This document shows positions 43,916 through 57,003 of a stretch of DNA of 64,000 bases, one piece after another. This DNA is from Periconia sp. R9002. Its lineage: Eukaryota > Ascomycota > Dothideomycetes > Pleosporales > Periconiaceae. The translations under genes and the position numbers were made by a program. The notes under the pieces are model-generated. The model saw only the letters and a list, made by a program, of their open reading frames with translations. It did not search any database and had not been told where the DNA came from. The stretch spans positions 1 through 64,000 of the forward strand of contig JAMAHW010000127.1 in NCBI GenBank assembly GCA_023627715.1. Direction: 5' to 3'. The first letter of the stretch is position 1; the number at the start of each line of letters is the position of its first letter.

Positions 43916-45963
43916 ATGGAAAACAACCAGCAGAGCGCTTTCGACCAGTCGAAATACCTTGACAATGCAATTCGCGCTGTCAAGGAGAAGAAGCCCCTCC
44001 CCGAGATCGACTTCACCTTACACACTATGGAAGATGGCAACCAAGTGAGCACTCTCGAGCGTGTCTGCAAGGGTAGGTAGCCATGTTTCCGTTTCGTGCC
44101 GCATATCAGAGAGCCATTGTGCCAGACTTTGGCGTCCAAAATCTCTCGGGGCAGTCCCAGCTAACCAGCCGTGACCGCTAGACGTCCAGGCACCTGCCTT
44201 CCAACCACCCACCCAAGAACAATTTTTGTCGCCGCAAGACTCCGAGAAGCCCAACCTCCAGTTCCTGAAGCAACACTTCTATCGTGAAGGCCGTTTGACT
44301 GAAGAACAAGCGCTATGGATTCTTAAGAAAGGCACAGAAGTCCTGAAGTCGGAGCCCAACTTGTTGGAAATGGATGCGCCCATAACCGTGTGCGGTGATG
44401 TTCATGGACAGTACTACGATCTCATGAAGCTGTTCGAAGTTGGTGGCGACCCCGCGGAGACGCGCTATCTGTTCTTGGGAGACTACGTGGATCGTGGATA
44501 CTTCAGCATCGAGGTCAGCACCCCATGCCAGCTCTGATGATGACATGCTGACTTTCATAGTGCGTTCTGTACTTGTGGTCGCTCAAGATTTGGTATCCCA
44601 ACACTTTGTGGCTACTCCGTGGCAATCACGAGTGTCGGCATTTGACGGATTACTTCACCTTCAAGCTCGAATGCAAGCACAAATATTCAGAAGCTGTGTA
44701 CGAGGCATGCATGGAGTCATTCTGTGCTCTACCGCTGGCCGCTGTCATGAACAAGCAGTTCTTGTGTATACATGGTGGATTGAGCCCTGAGCTCCATACC
44801 TTGGAAGATTTGAAGAGCGTACGTCACATTCGCTGCTCGTACGGTGGCGACAGCTAATGAGAGGCAGATTGATCGATTCCGAGAACCCCCCACTCATGGT
44901 TTGATGTGCGATATACTGTGGGCTGATCCCCTGGAGGAGTTTGGGCAAGAGAAAACCAATGATTTCTTCGTTCACAATCACGTCCGTGGTTGCTCGTACT
45001 TCTTCTCGTACCCGGCGGCATGTGCGTTTCTCGAAAAGAACAACCTGCTTTCCATCATTCGAGCACACGAGGCACAAGATGCTGGCTACCGCATGTACCG
45101 CAAGACACGAACCACTGGTTTCCCTAGTGTCATGACCATATTCAGTGCGCCCAACTACCTTGATGTGTATAACAACAAGGCCGCGGTTCTGAAGTACGAG
45201 AACAACGTCATGAACATTCGGCAATTCAGTGAGTGATGCGTCATCTACCCACCTCCTTCTTTGCTGACTAGATGCAGACTGTACTCCTCACCCTTACTGG
45301 CTGCCTAACTTCATGGATGTGTTCACCTGGTCACTGCCTTTCGTTGGTGAAAAGAGTAAGTTTCAAAAGTGTCTACCCATGTTTGATCTGCGTCTGACTC
45401 GAACAGTCACGGACATGCTCATTGCTATCTTGAACACGTGCTCCAAGGAAGAACTTGAGGAGGAGACACCTAGCTCTTTGGCTTCTGGACCAGCATCACC
45501 ACCATTGCAGAATATGGACCCGGAATCCACCGAGTTCAAACGACGTGCAATCAAGAACAAGATTTTGGCTATTGGCAGGCTTTCTCGCGTCTTCCAAGTG
45601 TTGCGTGAAGAGTCTGAGCGGGTTACTGAACTGAAGACTGCATCCGGCGGTCGACTTCCCGCTGGTACTCTTATGCTTGGTGCTGAAGGTATCAAGCAAG
45701 CCATCCACAGCTTTGAAGATGCTAGGAAGGTCGACTTGCAGAACGAGCGGCTGCCACCGAGCCACGATGAAGTACGAAAGTCTCATGAAGCAAACCGAGA
45801 GCAGGCTCTGGAGAAAGCTAGCAAAGAGGCTGAGAACGATGCAGGCCTTGCTACCGTGGCCCGGAGAATTAGCATGTAAGTGGCCTCACAGTGTCTAAAT
45901 GAAAGCTTTTGAGCACTAACAGTGGACAGGTCTTCGGGATCCGGACGTAGCAAGAAAGGCTAG
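43916..45963 (+). CDS. cna1: calcineurin catalytic subunit A (PP2B Ser/Thr phosphatase)
   Basis: Seven exons (43916-44072, 44182-44513, 44561-44818, 44868-45228, 45278-45355, 45407-45875, 45930-45963) give 562 residues. Metal-phosphatase motifs appear in order: [17 protein letters not shown] and RGNHECRHL, followed by IHGGLSPE and [16 protein letters not shown]. The regulatory-subunit-binding helix and calmodulin-binding region follow ([17 protein letters not shown]; then [24 protein letters not shown]), and an autoinhibitory segment lies near residue 480. It acts in Ca2+/calmodulin signalling, dephosphorylating Crz1-type factors and controlling growth and stress. Exon 7 adds only [11 protein letters not shown]. 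Length and intron placement look normal. Confidence 0.98.
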
Positions 45964-47175
45964 TGATTGCGGGTAACTTTTGCCGTGGCACAAATTTGAG
46001 GAAACACCGGTACCCAACTATCCCCCCTTGTGGCCTTTGTGCACAATTGCCAGCACCGCAATCATCTATGTATGGACACCGCAGCAAGGTGTTTACAGCA
46101 GGCCGATGGGGTAGACGGGATAGTTAGAACCACCTATATGATGAAAGGGGACTGGGGACTGCTGCTGTTTTTTATTTTTATTATCTTGTTCGGCTGCTTT
46201 TTAGCGAATTGAATAGGCCCCCGAACAGTTGAACCCGTTGGAATGGATTGATCACACACGCGCGTATAAATCTCTGCTTTTGTGATGTTCTCCACTCTGT
46301 GTGATTGATGCGTGTGACGTACATTCATCACCGATTTTGGCTGGGCCAACGTACCCTCTATAGTATACGCAGTTGATAGTTACTCCAAACTTTTGATTTG
46401 TAACAGCTAGCAATCCTAGGGTGCTCCAGACCCTATACTGTGTTTGGTGTACCTCACGTGTAACCAACGGGAAATTCACTCCGAGACGGGATGGCACCAG
46501 CTTGCCAGCTGAACGAAAAAAAAAGTTGCCGTAAGACAAGCGGGGGGCTACGGTACTTGGTCCGTCCGTTTGCGTTACGTTACCCACGATCCACCCACCC
46601 ACCTGGGTATCCGTCTAGTCATCATTCAAAAGGTACATCACATCATCACAGTAGTACAGCAGTCACTCACTGCATACACCCACAAGAACCACACAATTGC
46701 AAAATGATAGTTCATAAATAAGTTTGTTTCACAGATCCATTTTTGATATTTTTCCACGTACGTCATCAAGGAACGTACGTACACGTCCCATCTATGTATG
46801 GAGGAGAAGAGGGAGCAAGAAGAAAGTTTGTAACCTTCGCAAGCGAAGGAGACACAAACCAAAACGAAAAACCACAAGGCTTCAAAAACCCGGCATGGCT
46901 GACCAAAAAGTCGCAGTCAGTCATGTGAAAAGAAGAAGAGAAAAAAAGAGGAAGAAGAAGAGAAGTATGCAAAAATCAACAGTCAACATGATGTAAAAAA
47001 AAAAGGTCCCATTCCCCGTCTCCATCCATCATGACCCAAAAGGATGGGGTATCACATCGTATTCCCAAAAGAAGAAGCCCAAAAGGTAAAAGGAAAAATC
47101 GAAACTCCCGGATAATGCTTAGGTGAGCGAACAAAACCACTCGGTCAGATGATGATGAGTGCAAGTGTTTTATTT
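45964..47175. other. 1.2-kb gene-free space between convergent calcineurin and AA11 genes
   Basis: No supported gene. A purine-rich tract (46925-46965, GAAGAAGA and AAAAAG runs) and CATCA/ACAC simple repeats near 46630-46680 are visible. Both genes end into it. Confidence 0.55.
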
Positions 47176-48333
47176 TTACCACAGGCCGAAGTCAAAGAGG
47201 GAGCGGCGAGAGATCTGGCCGTTGGAGCACTTGACGCCAGCAGCGAGAGCCTGAGCAACGGCGAATCCGCGGTCGCAGATACCGAAGGATGAGGTGCCGA
47301 TGCAGACAACACCGCCATCGTTGGTGCAAGGAGTGGCGCCAGCGGGGGCAGGGGCAGAGGCTCCGCCAGTGCTTCCACCAGTGCTGCCGCCGGTAGAGCC
47401 TCCAGTTGAGCCTCCAGTAGAGCCGCCAGTAGAGCCACCGGTGGTGCCAGTGGGCTGGGGATCAGCAGGAGCAGGGGCAGCAGAGCTGGCGCCAGGTGCC
47501 AAGACAGGTCCGCTACCGGTGGGCTTGGGAGCAACAGAGGTCTTCACGGTGGTAGCAGGCTTGTCATCACCGCCAGAAGCGCCGCCAGTGGGAGCAGCAG
47601 GAGCGCCGAGCTTTCCAGCACCAGCACCGAGCTTGGTTTGGGTACCACATCCAGATCCCTCGAGCTTGAGACCAGGCTTAGCGGCAGGAGCAGTGGCGAC
47701 AGCCTTGCCAGGGTTGGGGTAGAGGACGTCCTGGCCAACACCGAGGGCGCACTGAGTGTTGGGAAGGTTGACAACGAACATATCGGGGAGACTACCGAGA
47801 ACCTTGGCGGCGTCACCCGATCCACTGCCGGTAATGTCCAGGGGTGCACAGTTCATGTAGAATTCGCGGTTACCGAGCTTATTGTTCCAGGACCAGGCAA
47901 AGGTGTACTTGCCGGTAGGAAGATCTTCGGGAAGCTTAACCTTGAAAGGCGCGTTGCTCTGGTCATTGGCATCTCCGGACAAGTTGCCGTCAGAGGGACC
48001 ACCAGGGCAGCCACCGATCTGAGAGAAGAGGACCTTCCATTGGGTGTCCTTGGTAGGCTTGGTGTCGGTGGTGATGGAGAATTGGCAGCTGCCACCACCG
48101 TGGGTAGCACCACCAATGATCTTGACGTCCATGGAGTCACCAGCGTTGTACTTATTCATGGTGGTGATGGCGTACTTGCCGGAGGGCTGCTTGCAAGGGA
48201 AGTCGGCAGGCTCCAGAGGGGACTGTTTGGTCGCGCTGTTCTCCCACTCAAAAGGAACGGGAGATCCGATGATCATGTGGGCGGAGGTGGAGGCGACGAG
48301 GGCCAAGAGAGCGGAAGCTTGAAGGTACATCAT
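47176..48333 (-). CDS. AA11 lytic polysaccharide monooxygenase with C-terminal X278-like module
   Basis: An intronless 385-residue protein. The signal peptide MMYLQASALLALVASTSA is cut before HMIIGSPVPFEW, giving His1 of the copper brace; the second brace His is in GGATHGGGSCQFS. Family signatures: SPLEPADFPCKQPSG, DTKPTKDTQWKVL, GGCPGGPSDGNLSG, FAWSWNNKLGNREFYMNCAPL. The AA11 domain ends near residue 215 and is followed by an Ala/Pro/Thr linker, a GSTG tandem repeat (entered separately), and a C-terminal cysteine motif CTNDGGVVCIGTSSFGICDRG resembling the X278 module found on AA11 enzymes, thought to bind chitin. Codon use is strongly biased to C/G third positions, suggesting high expression. 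It is likely to oxidise chitin, for wall remodelling or feeding. Confidence 0.93.
   Translation of the reverse strand: MMYLQASALLALVASTSAHMIIGSPVPFEWENSATKQSPLEPADFPCKQPSGKYAITTMNKYNAGDSMDVKIIGGATHGGGSCQFSITTDTKPTKDTQWKVLFSQIGGCPGGPSDGNLSGDANDQSNAPFKVKLPEDLPTGKYTFAWSWNNKLGNREFYMNCAPLDITGSGSGDAAKVLGSLPDMFVVNLPNTQCALGVGQDVLYPNPGKAVATAPAAKPGLKLEGSGCGTQTKLGAGAGKLGAPAAPTGGASGGDDKPATTVKTSVAPKPTGSGPVLAPGASSAAPAPADPQPTGTTGGSTGGSTGGSTGGSTGGSTGGSTGGASAPAPAGATPCTNDGGVVCIGTSSFGICDRGFAVAQALAAGVKCSNGQISRRSLFDFGLW
47361..47445 (-). repeat. GSTG tandem repeat in the AA11 linker
   Basis: About seven 12-bp units on the minus strand encode GGST repeats between the catalytic and C-terminal modules. The units differ at silent positions. 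They form a flexible linker and may vary in number between strains. Confidence 0.8.
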
Positions 48334-50527
48334 GTTGATTGCTGAAAAGAGAGTGGTTGTTTTTTGGGTGCTAAGTCCGGCTGAGCGTTTGAGAGTGAGA
48401 AGTCGTGAGAGGTTTTGAGATCTTGGTGATCAAAAAGAGTGTTGGTTGGAAGAGAGAGTGGATAGTCTGCCGCAGGCAAAGACTGAAAAAGAATGAATGA
48501 AGAGTGAGAATGGAAATTGAAGCTTGTGGTGTTGCGTGAGGAAAGAAACATTCAGCGAGGGCGAAGGCGGGCCCTTAAATATCCATCTCATTTCAGGGGA
48601 GGAGGGGAGCACAATGCTCCACACAATGGCTAAACAGTGCCTGGCGGACTGGGTCTGGAGAAACAGGCAGGCCATAGACAAGCGTTTGTGACAGGCGCAG
48701 GGACCGTGAGCGCACACGATGCCGGACTACGCAGTCTACAGGGCACGAGTAGTCTTTTTTTGCGACCACCCATGGCGTGGGAGTGAAGTTCGGCTGGCAG
48801 CCTGCAGGCCGCGCTGGCCCCATGATTGGCCCATGATAATGTTTCCAAAACAAGCAGGACAGGACCAATGCAGGGGCAAGCGGGGCGCCCACTGCAAATC
48901 GCCCTCTCGGACAATAAGGGATTGACAAACTGACTCCATCCGGGGGCATTGGGAGTGATTGCGACCTATCGATAACATGGGTAGCCGGCTTCAAAGTCAC
49001 AGTGGACCAGACCATCGTTTCAGCCGCTTTGCTCATCACCCGCCTCTTTTGCCATCGACTGCGCTCCACGGTAGACCGTCACCGTCGTCGAATGAAGTCG
49101 CCTCAAAGCTAATTGCGCGTGCAAATCCTGTAGGCTGTCGTCGTAGTCTCGTGGGCATCCCATTTTCCTCAAGGCCCCTTCGTCGGTTTCGGCTTTTCAT
49201 CCGAATTGCTCTTGCCAGCCATTCATCCATCACCCACCCCGGTCCCTCTGCATTCATGCGTGCCGTCTTTGCTCCTTGGAATGGCTCCTGCCCTGTGTCC
49301 TGATTATCATTTTCCACTGTGTGTGAATTCGGATCGGCCCTGCCTCGCCCGCCCGGCTCTTTACCACCAGTCCAGTCCGTCTTCCACCCTCACCTTCATA
49401 CAGCCGTCCTGTTCCAGACTTGCGACTCGCAACTCATCGCTTTACTTTCCAGCTAACGACAAGGCCCTACACAGTGGCGCATTGTCAAGGCCGCGTCTCC
49501 AATCATCGCATAGCAAGACGGCAGCCCAAAGCATAGTGAACGCTCGGCGCGCCCGCTTTAGCCCCTGGGCGGTGTGGCGCAACTCCTCACGGCCCATACC
49601 TAGTCGATCTTAGCCCCATCGCCCAAAGACGACAGTCATCCATCCACCCGTCTTGTCAGCCTCCTGGTCCTCATCAGTGTCCGTCGTGCTTCATCAACAC
49701 CTTCCCACTGCGGTGCTTGGGTCTTGGCCGTAGCAATTATATACTGCGCATTCGTACGTTCCCAATCCTGATCAAATCCTTCATAATCGCAGTGGATTGT
49801 TGTATCTCGCTGTTCAGCGTGGCAAAGAAAGATCCCATCCTTCCACGTCTTCCTTGCTCTGCAGTGGAGACAGTCCCGCTCGCCCAAGCCGATCTGCAGT
49901 AGCCAAAGCTTCTTCTTGTAATAGACCAACACACACCGGTGCACCAAAAAGAAAAAGGCCGTACTGATGGATGCATCAAAAGACATCACTGATTGGTGCT
50001 GCATGGTTACAATCAATCGGCGCAATGCATCTCGTGTCGTGTTCCTGCTGTGCTTTGCCTTCCAAGATGTTTCGAGCTGACGGCTTCTATTCGGGGAACA
50101 CAAACATCCGCAACCCAAGAAAAAAGCTCTCAATCCGGAGTTCTGCTAGCGTCCGTCCTTCGCACATGCATGAATTCTGTAGCGTGGCCAAGCTGTTTGT
50201 CTTCGGCTTCAAAACATCGGAAACGATCCAGGACGAGGCTGTGTTTGTTCATGTGCCAAGCTTTTCGGACTTGAGCCACTAGGATTACAGAGCATCAATG
50301 AGGCAAGAGAACGAGATGGACCTGCCTGGTCAGTGGTGGTCCATTACCCAATCTCCGCTACGGTACCTTTGTAGTACCACTCTGAAAACAAAGGATCATG
50401 GTGGTAGGCGACATGCGTCTTCAAGGCGAGGTGACATCGTTCTTCCAGGCAGCCAACTAGCAAACGTGAAGAACCACACCTCCTCGGTATTCCGCATGAC
50501 AGTGGATTCCCATCTCATATATCTCTT
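48334..50527. other. 2.2-kb gene-free stretch upstream of AA11
   Basis: No gene accepted. The AA11 promoter and 5' UTR lie at the left, where TCTTTTCAG at about 48345 (minus strand) could end a 5' UTR intron. A 165-codon minus-strand frame (49636-50133) is the longest open stretch but shows no family features. The + strand is C/T-rich at 49030-49620. No repeats were detected by eye. Confidence 0.5.
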
Positions 50528-53500
50528 TCAACTTGAGGTTTTGGGCCCCCTGGTGTGCTTCCCGCTTCGGACCTTGTGTCTCGGCGTCACGAAGGGAGTT
50601 TTTTCAATGCCGACATGAATCTTTCCATCAGCTCCAACATAGTTCCCATAGCCGTAACGTGCGTCGAGGTCTTTCAGATGTTTTGCCCGCTCTTTACTTT
50701 CATATCTAGAAGTTCCTCGCATATCATGGACCGCAGTACTTGCTGCGAATAACCCAATGGTCGACGCGATGCTCGTGGGAAGCCTGGGAAGAAATTGCCC
50801 GGGGCGTTGAAGGTATACGATGATCGCAACAAATGCGTAAGCCAACAAGATTCCCAAAGAAATGCCAAATAGAGGGGTTGACATGAACAGACGCTCCTCT
50901 CGTTCGATCTGCCATACTGTAGCAGAACTCTCATTAGCCTTTAGGAGCAATTTGTGCTGGTTAGCTCCTAACCATATGGCAAACAACGTCGAATATGTTT
51001 TGTTTAAGGGTGCTTGCACGTCTTCCAGTGTAGGAAGGCTGGTTTTTGGGTCCAGAAGTCGAGTGCTGTTAGATATCCTTCGTACAAAGTAGCTCAGGAA
51101 GTCAGAGGCAATGGTGTCATTGTGCCAGGGATTCTTCCATGAGTAGAACAAATATCTGTTGGACTGGCTAATGAGGTTAATAGGGTCGTTACTGAAGTTT
51201 GCTCGTACTTCATCGAAGCTGAGATTCCGTTCTATCGCACGGTCATGCACTGGACGCTGCAATCGACCCGACTCATCGACTCGAACCGTCCCGCGCCCTT
51301 TGACTAGCTGAGGCTTGCATTGTACAAAGAACGAGCGTTTGGGGTCAAGGATTTGATCCAGTGACATATCACAGGAATTTTCTGAGCTGCGAACCCAACC
51401 CAGGATTGGTGTACTGCGGCAGATATCGTTGTGTAGTTGTGAGGCATTGGCGCCGGCAACAGGTTCCATGTTGAACATCAACTCGACCGCAGACAGTCCC
51501 GTTTGGCAACCGATGTCGTCGCTAAACCATTTCACCTTCGGGGCTGTGTAAACAGTGAAGCGGACAGCACTTATACAATCGACTTGTGTGTGGTCATTGG
51601 ATAGTGTCGCCATGAACCGCTGGTCGTTTTGGGCTAAGGTCGTATTGTATAACCGATAAGAGCCTGGGTCAAGAGTGCTACAGTTCAACTCTGCTCCAAA
51701 GGCTGTGGTCTCAGCCTCATATTGTGGTCTTCCATCGATATTTGTAGCATTGAGGCCGAGGTCCAAAGGTGATTTGAAAGGCATGTAGAAGAGTGCGTCG
51801 TCTGTCCACGCAGGAAGTGGAGTATTGTGCGAAAAGTTGGATTCGGCGATTAAAAACTGATCTTGTCCGTCATCTCCAGAGTATGCACCAGAGGCTTCTC
51901 CAAACTGGAATTGTCCTCTGTCCTGCGGGCCTATACTTCCATTAATCGATACGAAAGTCGCATCAAAAGGCGGTTGGAAAGACTTAAGAACGCGAACTTC
52001 GGTCATCTTGTGGTGAAACAACCCAGCAAACGCAACGGCGAGTAGATTCGACAAAAGTGCCATAGCACACACAAGTGTCAAGACAACGTGACGAGCTTTG
52101 AGCGATTTCCAAAGCACCAGCTGAGGTGGCAGAGAGCTGTAGTTGACATCGATGCTTACTTTTGCTTTTGCAGAGCCTTTTCGAAGTTCTTCAAATGGCT
52201 GGAGCAAACAAAGGTAGCGATTGATGAGGATCCACATAGGCTCGATGGCCATGACGATTGCGGTAGGTATGTAGTTTTCAAGAATGTTTTGTACGATTTT
52301 ATTGCGCGAAGGAAGGGGAAGTCCTAGGATGATCAATACTGTAAAGTCAATCGCAGTGGCTCGTGACTGTGACAACATACCATTAGCAGATGCCTGGGAA
52401 AACACAACCCCCAGCCCAACTGCTATGATCGCAAACATTCCAACAAAAAGTACAGCCATCCAAAGCTTAAAGCCCGTGGGCCTCACTGGTTTTTCGATTT
52501 CTTTCGAAAATCCCGATTGCTGGCGCACTTGGGTAATGTCATCAATGGAGGAGACCCTTTTTTCCACGATTCTAGTAAACATTTAATCAGCATACAAGTA
52601 GAATAATGAACATGTAGCTTACCTGATAACATCAACGTCTTCATCGAGCTTATATGACCTTTCTCGCACTGATTGCACCAGCTCATCTTTATCACAGCAA
52701 TCCAGATCCCTGAAGTTTGCAATCAAGCTCTGGCTTTCAGCTACAAGTGACATGATGCTGGCCATGGTATTCGGATCAGAGATCAGCCCCGCTGACCTAG
52801 TCAGCGACAGATATAATAATATTAGAGCCGAGAATGACACTGCAGCTAGAAAACCTTCAACAATGTAGGTGAAGACCGGTTCCATGACAATTGCTTCAAC
52901 CATAACGGCAGCCTTACCCTCAACTTGCTTAAACTTGGGGATGTCAGAAGTCAAAATTTCCGTCATAGCTCGAGCAAAATAAAGACTGTAAGCGCCTGCT
53001 AATGAATTTCCCCATGCCACCCAATCAAGATAACTCTCAAGAGGGCTTTTGTCCAGAGTGATTGCCACCCCAATCATTCCGTCCTGGCTTCTGGGGAATG
53101 TCATGTTCGTTTCTGCTAGCTGAGAAATGTAAATTGGTGTATCTCTCGAAGGAAGGATATCACCTCGGTATTGATATAAAGGGGCTCCAACGACAAGCAG
53201 TTTTTCGAATATAGTTTTGTTGAACATTTCTTCGGCAAGTTCGCGTCGAGGACCAAGAGGTGTGGTCCGTTTTGGCCGTTGCGTTTTCGAATCAACTGTC
53301 GCGTTGACATCTTGCGCATAATACTTAGGCTCGCAAAATATCGCAGTAACGTTGTTAGGGAGATCCTCTTCTTTCTGCTTGTTCTCTTGAAAGGCTGCGT
53401 AAATTGTATGCATTCGATCTGGCGGGCAATAGTCGATGTGGAAGGTAGCTTGAGTGTCGTTGTAGGCCGCTGCATACAACGCCGAGTACTTTTTCACTTG

Positions 53501-54586
53501 TGAAGTCAGAGGTAAGCCATCCACTTTCTGTGTCTGGTTGCCATCCAGGCCAACTGTGAACATGCATCCCCAACTACTGTTGAATGTCCCAGAGGTGTCT
53601 GGCTCTAAAGTAGTTGGCTCACAAACAAAATCTAGACTGTATAAAGTAGTCGGTGCCGTCCATTCACCAGAAATTTCACCTACCTCCGGGATACTCACGT
53701 TAGCCCGCCTGAAAGGAGCTAATGTGTAGTTGATTGCCATGTACGGTGGAAGCGTTTCATTCAGCGACACAATGCCATACACTGACTGGGTGTACTTGAG
53801 AGTCGGTTCGTAAAGTTGTCGATCAGCTGGTACAAAGCTTGTCGTTAAGTTGAATACCGTGGAAATCTCCCGGGTTACGCGTTTTGTAGTGAAGATACCA
53901 GCTTGCATGGGGACGAGGCCCAATGTAACCAGGATAATGGTAAGAGAAGCCCAAAAGACTGACCAGTGCCTATTACTGCGTTAGATTTTAAAGATGGTAT
54001 CAGAAATATGCCTCTTCCACCTTGCGGAAGACAATGATGCAAATTGACTGTCGGATATAACGCACCTTCTCCTGAATGCCTTGAAAGGCACCAACGGCGC
54101 AAAATCAAATGGATACGTCAACAGCATACTATCTTTTCCATTGCTCCCTCCTTCCCTACTCAAACGGTACCATGGCTCTATTCGCTTTGTTTCGAGATCA
54201 ATCCACGCCCAGAATATACTGTAAAGGACTGCAACAATCGTTGGAAAGTACTGGTACATGAAAGTTCTAGAGAGGGGAAGTTCGGTGATACTTGTTGCAA
54301 ATATGACGCCTTGGTCACGGTTTGAACGGATAAGAAACAATTGTAAGGTTACGAGGAGAGCGACCGAAACCAGGATCATAAAGATCAAGGTTATGGGGTG
54401 AAGAGCAGGTGGCCTCCATGATTTTTTGGATCCGTTTTCAACCGACGAATTATTGTGGTTGGAGTTTTTCTTGCGGAAAGTTTCGAGGGTAAACGTTTTC
54501 TTTAAATCCCACTGCGCTGTTTTCTTGCCTGAAGTCTTGTCCGTGACTGTTGGTTGGATGTACTGAGGTGTTGGGGAGTAGCTCAT
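50528..54586 (-). CDS. DUF3433-family fungal membrane protein
   Basis: Exons 54586-54066, 53969-52623 and 52571-50528 give 1303 residues. Two similar halves, each with hydrophobic segments flanking a large Asn/Ser-rich extracytoplasmic region: LIFMILVSVALLVTLQLFL, HWSVFWASLTIILVTLGL, FLAAVSFSALILLYLSL, KLWMAVLFVGMFAIIAVGL, VLTLVCAMALLSNLL, and LLAYAFVAIIVYL near the end. PLVPFKAFRRHWSVFWAS and similar blocks match the DUF3433 (PF11915) family restricted to fungi. The start at 54586 was preferred over the in-frame ATG at 54712. Many potential N-glycosylation sites sit in the outer loops. No molecular function is known; a plasma-membrane location is inferred. Confidence 0.85.
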
Positions 54587-55910
54587 GTTGTATAGACTCC
54601 GCAGCGTTGGCTCGTGCAATCGGTAAATGTTTGAACCCGTGCGAGATGACTGTATTGCGCAAGTTTTCGGGCGTGTGTGGAGCAGACTATTGGGGGTAGG
54701 CGTGCTCAGCAAATTACCGAATGTACATGTATAAACCGGATTAGGAAATGTTTTTGTTCGAATAATCTTCGATGAGGCGAGAATCGCACTCCTTCGGGCG
54801 GAGCGAACTGTTAGACTGGAAATGGTCTTGCCATGCGAGTCGAACTGATTCGTGCTGTCGGCTCAGAAAATCCAAAAATTGCCGATTATGCGAACAAATA
54901 GTTCCTTCTCCTTCTTTTGCTTTGTGTGGTGGTCCAGAAGATAATACCCTGCATCCAAACAATCCACCTCTTTCAATTGAGTCCAAGGCTGCCGTTTCCA
55001 ACCTCAACCCACTGAGAAAACCCGAGCACTGAGTGGATATGTACATTGTACCTGCCGTGCTTTATGAATAGCTTCATCCTTTTGCGGCACAGCAGCGTTG
55101 CATACACCCTGGTCAATCGTCTAAGCTAATTTAGACTCAACCCATGTCTCCTAGCAGCCCCCAAGAAATACGCGACCATTCAGTCTCGCAGATTTAACGC
55201 GCTGCATTCCGCGGGTACGGTCGTAGTGTTTGAGGTAGAAGCAAGCTAACGGAGACGAGAAGAGCACAGCGCTTGCGGACAACGGAGCGAATTGGAGCGA
55301 GAGCATTGCCACAACAGGATAGTTTTTGGATTGCAAGCTGTCCGTTTAGGCATGGAGAATATGCAAAGTGGAAGCCTGACAATAGTCGTCTCGTGGTTGT
55401 CGATGTGAGCGATACGCGCATGTTGATCGACTTCTCGTTCTGCTCAAAAAACAGGCACGTGTGCGCAAATGTAGTCTCCCGGGCATATTGAACAGTAAAG
55501 GCAGTTTTCGGCGCGGGTCTCAGACGGAGTGGTATGTACTGTGTATAGGAGGTGAGCCGTTTCGTGGGGCGGGGCGAACGGGTGGTTCCTGCATTCAGCC
55601 AGCCTTTGGGAAGGAACACTCCATAGAAGGCTAAGTGCCTCACCAACACGGATCTTACCGCAACATATGCAAACTGGAGCAGACAGATATGTCTAAAGTC
55701 AGTCCAAGAATAGAAAACACAGCATTTTCATTCGAGAGGTTTGTCCGTTAGGTACTCGTATAAGCCTTGTATTTCTGCCTACGTAGTGCACAGTCGCTGC
55801 TTCCCCTGTGAACTATGCTACAAAGCAATTCGTTAGCGGAAGGCGCCCACTTCCATCCGCCTATCGTAAGGTCAGCAATTCTGAAAATCGGCTCATCCAT
55901 TATGAGATGC
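54587..55910. other. intergenic between DUF3433 and reductase genes
   Basis: Both genes are on the minus strand, so this is the DUF3433 promoter plus the reductase 3' UTR. Open frames here (for example minus 55194-55649) have no protein-like features. Nothing else seen. Confidence 0.5.
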
Positions 55911-57003
55911 TTACCACCAAGTACGAAAGTCTACAGTACCAACATCAATGTTCAATTCTTTGAGAGCACTTGTGTCCAGATGGCAGTCGTAGGGTCTCTT
56001 GACACCCTCAATCTCGGCGTCGTCTGGCTTGAAAGGTTCCATGCCATCGAGTGGCAAGCCCATGATATCTGCGAAAGTCTGAACCATCTGCCATTTTGTC
56101 ATTTGATCTTCGGAGCTGAACTGTAAGATGTCTGGGAGATTGCGATTGGCATTGGATTCGTCGAGGTACAGTGCCGCAATATCGCGGCATACGCGACCCA
56201 CGTCTGACGTGTTGGTCGGAAAACGCAACGCATAATCGTCAACTTTGATTTTCTTCCCCTGCTCTAGTTTCTGTGCAGCCCAAAGTTGAGACATAAGTAC
56301 GTTGACTGCGGATTCATGTGGTTCATTGCATTTTCCATACAATATAGGAACTCGCAGAACCACGACCTTGTTCTTTGCTCCAGCACTCTTGGCTGCATTC
56401 AGAACAGCTTTCTCACCCTCCAACTTCGTTTGCCCGTAGACGTTTGGTGGGTCTGGCGTAGAAGAGATTGTATATGGCGCTTCTCCTTTTGTGCCAGGAA
56501 AGACGTAATCAGTAGATATGTAGATGAGAACAGCACCTCGAGCGATTGTAGCTTCCGCTAAATATCCACTTGCATCAACATTGAGAGCTTTGGCTGCTTT
56601 GGGATCCGAAGAACACGAGTCAGGAAAACGGTTAGCTGCACCTGCAGAAGTTGAGCGTTGCGCCTAAGGATTGCGGTCTCACATCATAAACGTACAGTGC
56701 ACTACAACATCGGGCCTATATACAAATATTAGCGTCTAGTAACATCAGTGAACCCCGGGTTCAACGCACTTGACTTCATCAAGGACGTGTTCAATCTGCT
56801 TTGCATCGAGTATATCGAGACTAATAATCTCTGGAGGGTCGATACGGTTGAGGGCTGTGCCGATCGCTTTCCATCCGTCAATTTCGAAGACTTCCCTCAC
56901 TTGTTTTCCAAGGAGGCCGCTTGCTTGAGATGCATGTCAGCGGAGTAAACATAGTCACGTAGCGTTGATGCATACCTCCAGTTACCAGGACGGTTTTTGC
57001 CAT
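55911..57003 (-). CDS. RmlD-type SDR reductase, MAT2B-like
   Basis: Four exons (57003-56976, 56923-56770, 56715-56696, 56641-55911) give 310 residues. Exon 3 is only 20 nt. The Rossmann start VTGASGLLGKQV, built by splicing exons 1-2, is the TGxxGxxG cofactor motif; DVVVHCAANRFPD follows in strand 4, the catalytic-type TDYVF (ISTDYVFPG) and YGQTK (VYGQTKLEGEKA) give the Tyr-x3-Lys pair. The family includes dTDP-4-dehydrorhamnose reductase and the regulatory beta subunit of methionine adenosyltransferase; fungal members of this size are usually of the second kind. No sugar-nucleotide cluster lies nearby. It is divergent from the CFIm25 gene across 298 bp. Confidence 0.85.

Noticed and set aside
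47638..48345. A 235-codon open frame antisense to the AA11 gene
   Set aside because: It mirrors the strongly codon-biased AA11 coding strand; composition is Gly/Val-rich as expected from the complement, with no family features.
49636..50133. A 165-codon minus-strand frame between AA11 and DUF3433 genes
   Set aside because: No recognisable domain or signal peptide. Similar-length chance frames occur elsewhere in the window.
55194..55649. A 151-codon minus-strand frame
   Set aside because: No features; lies in the DUF3433 promoter region.
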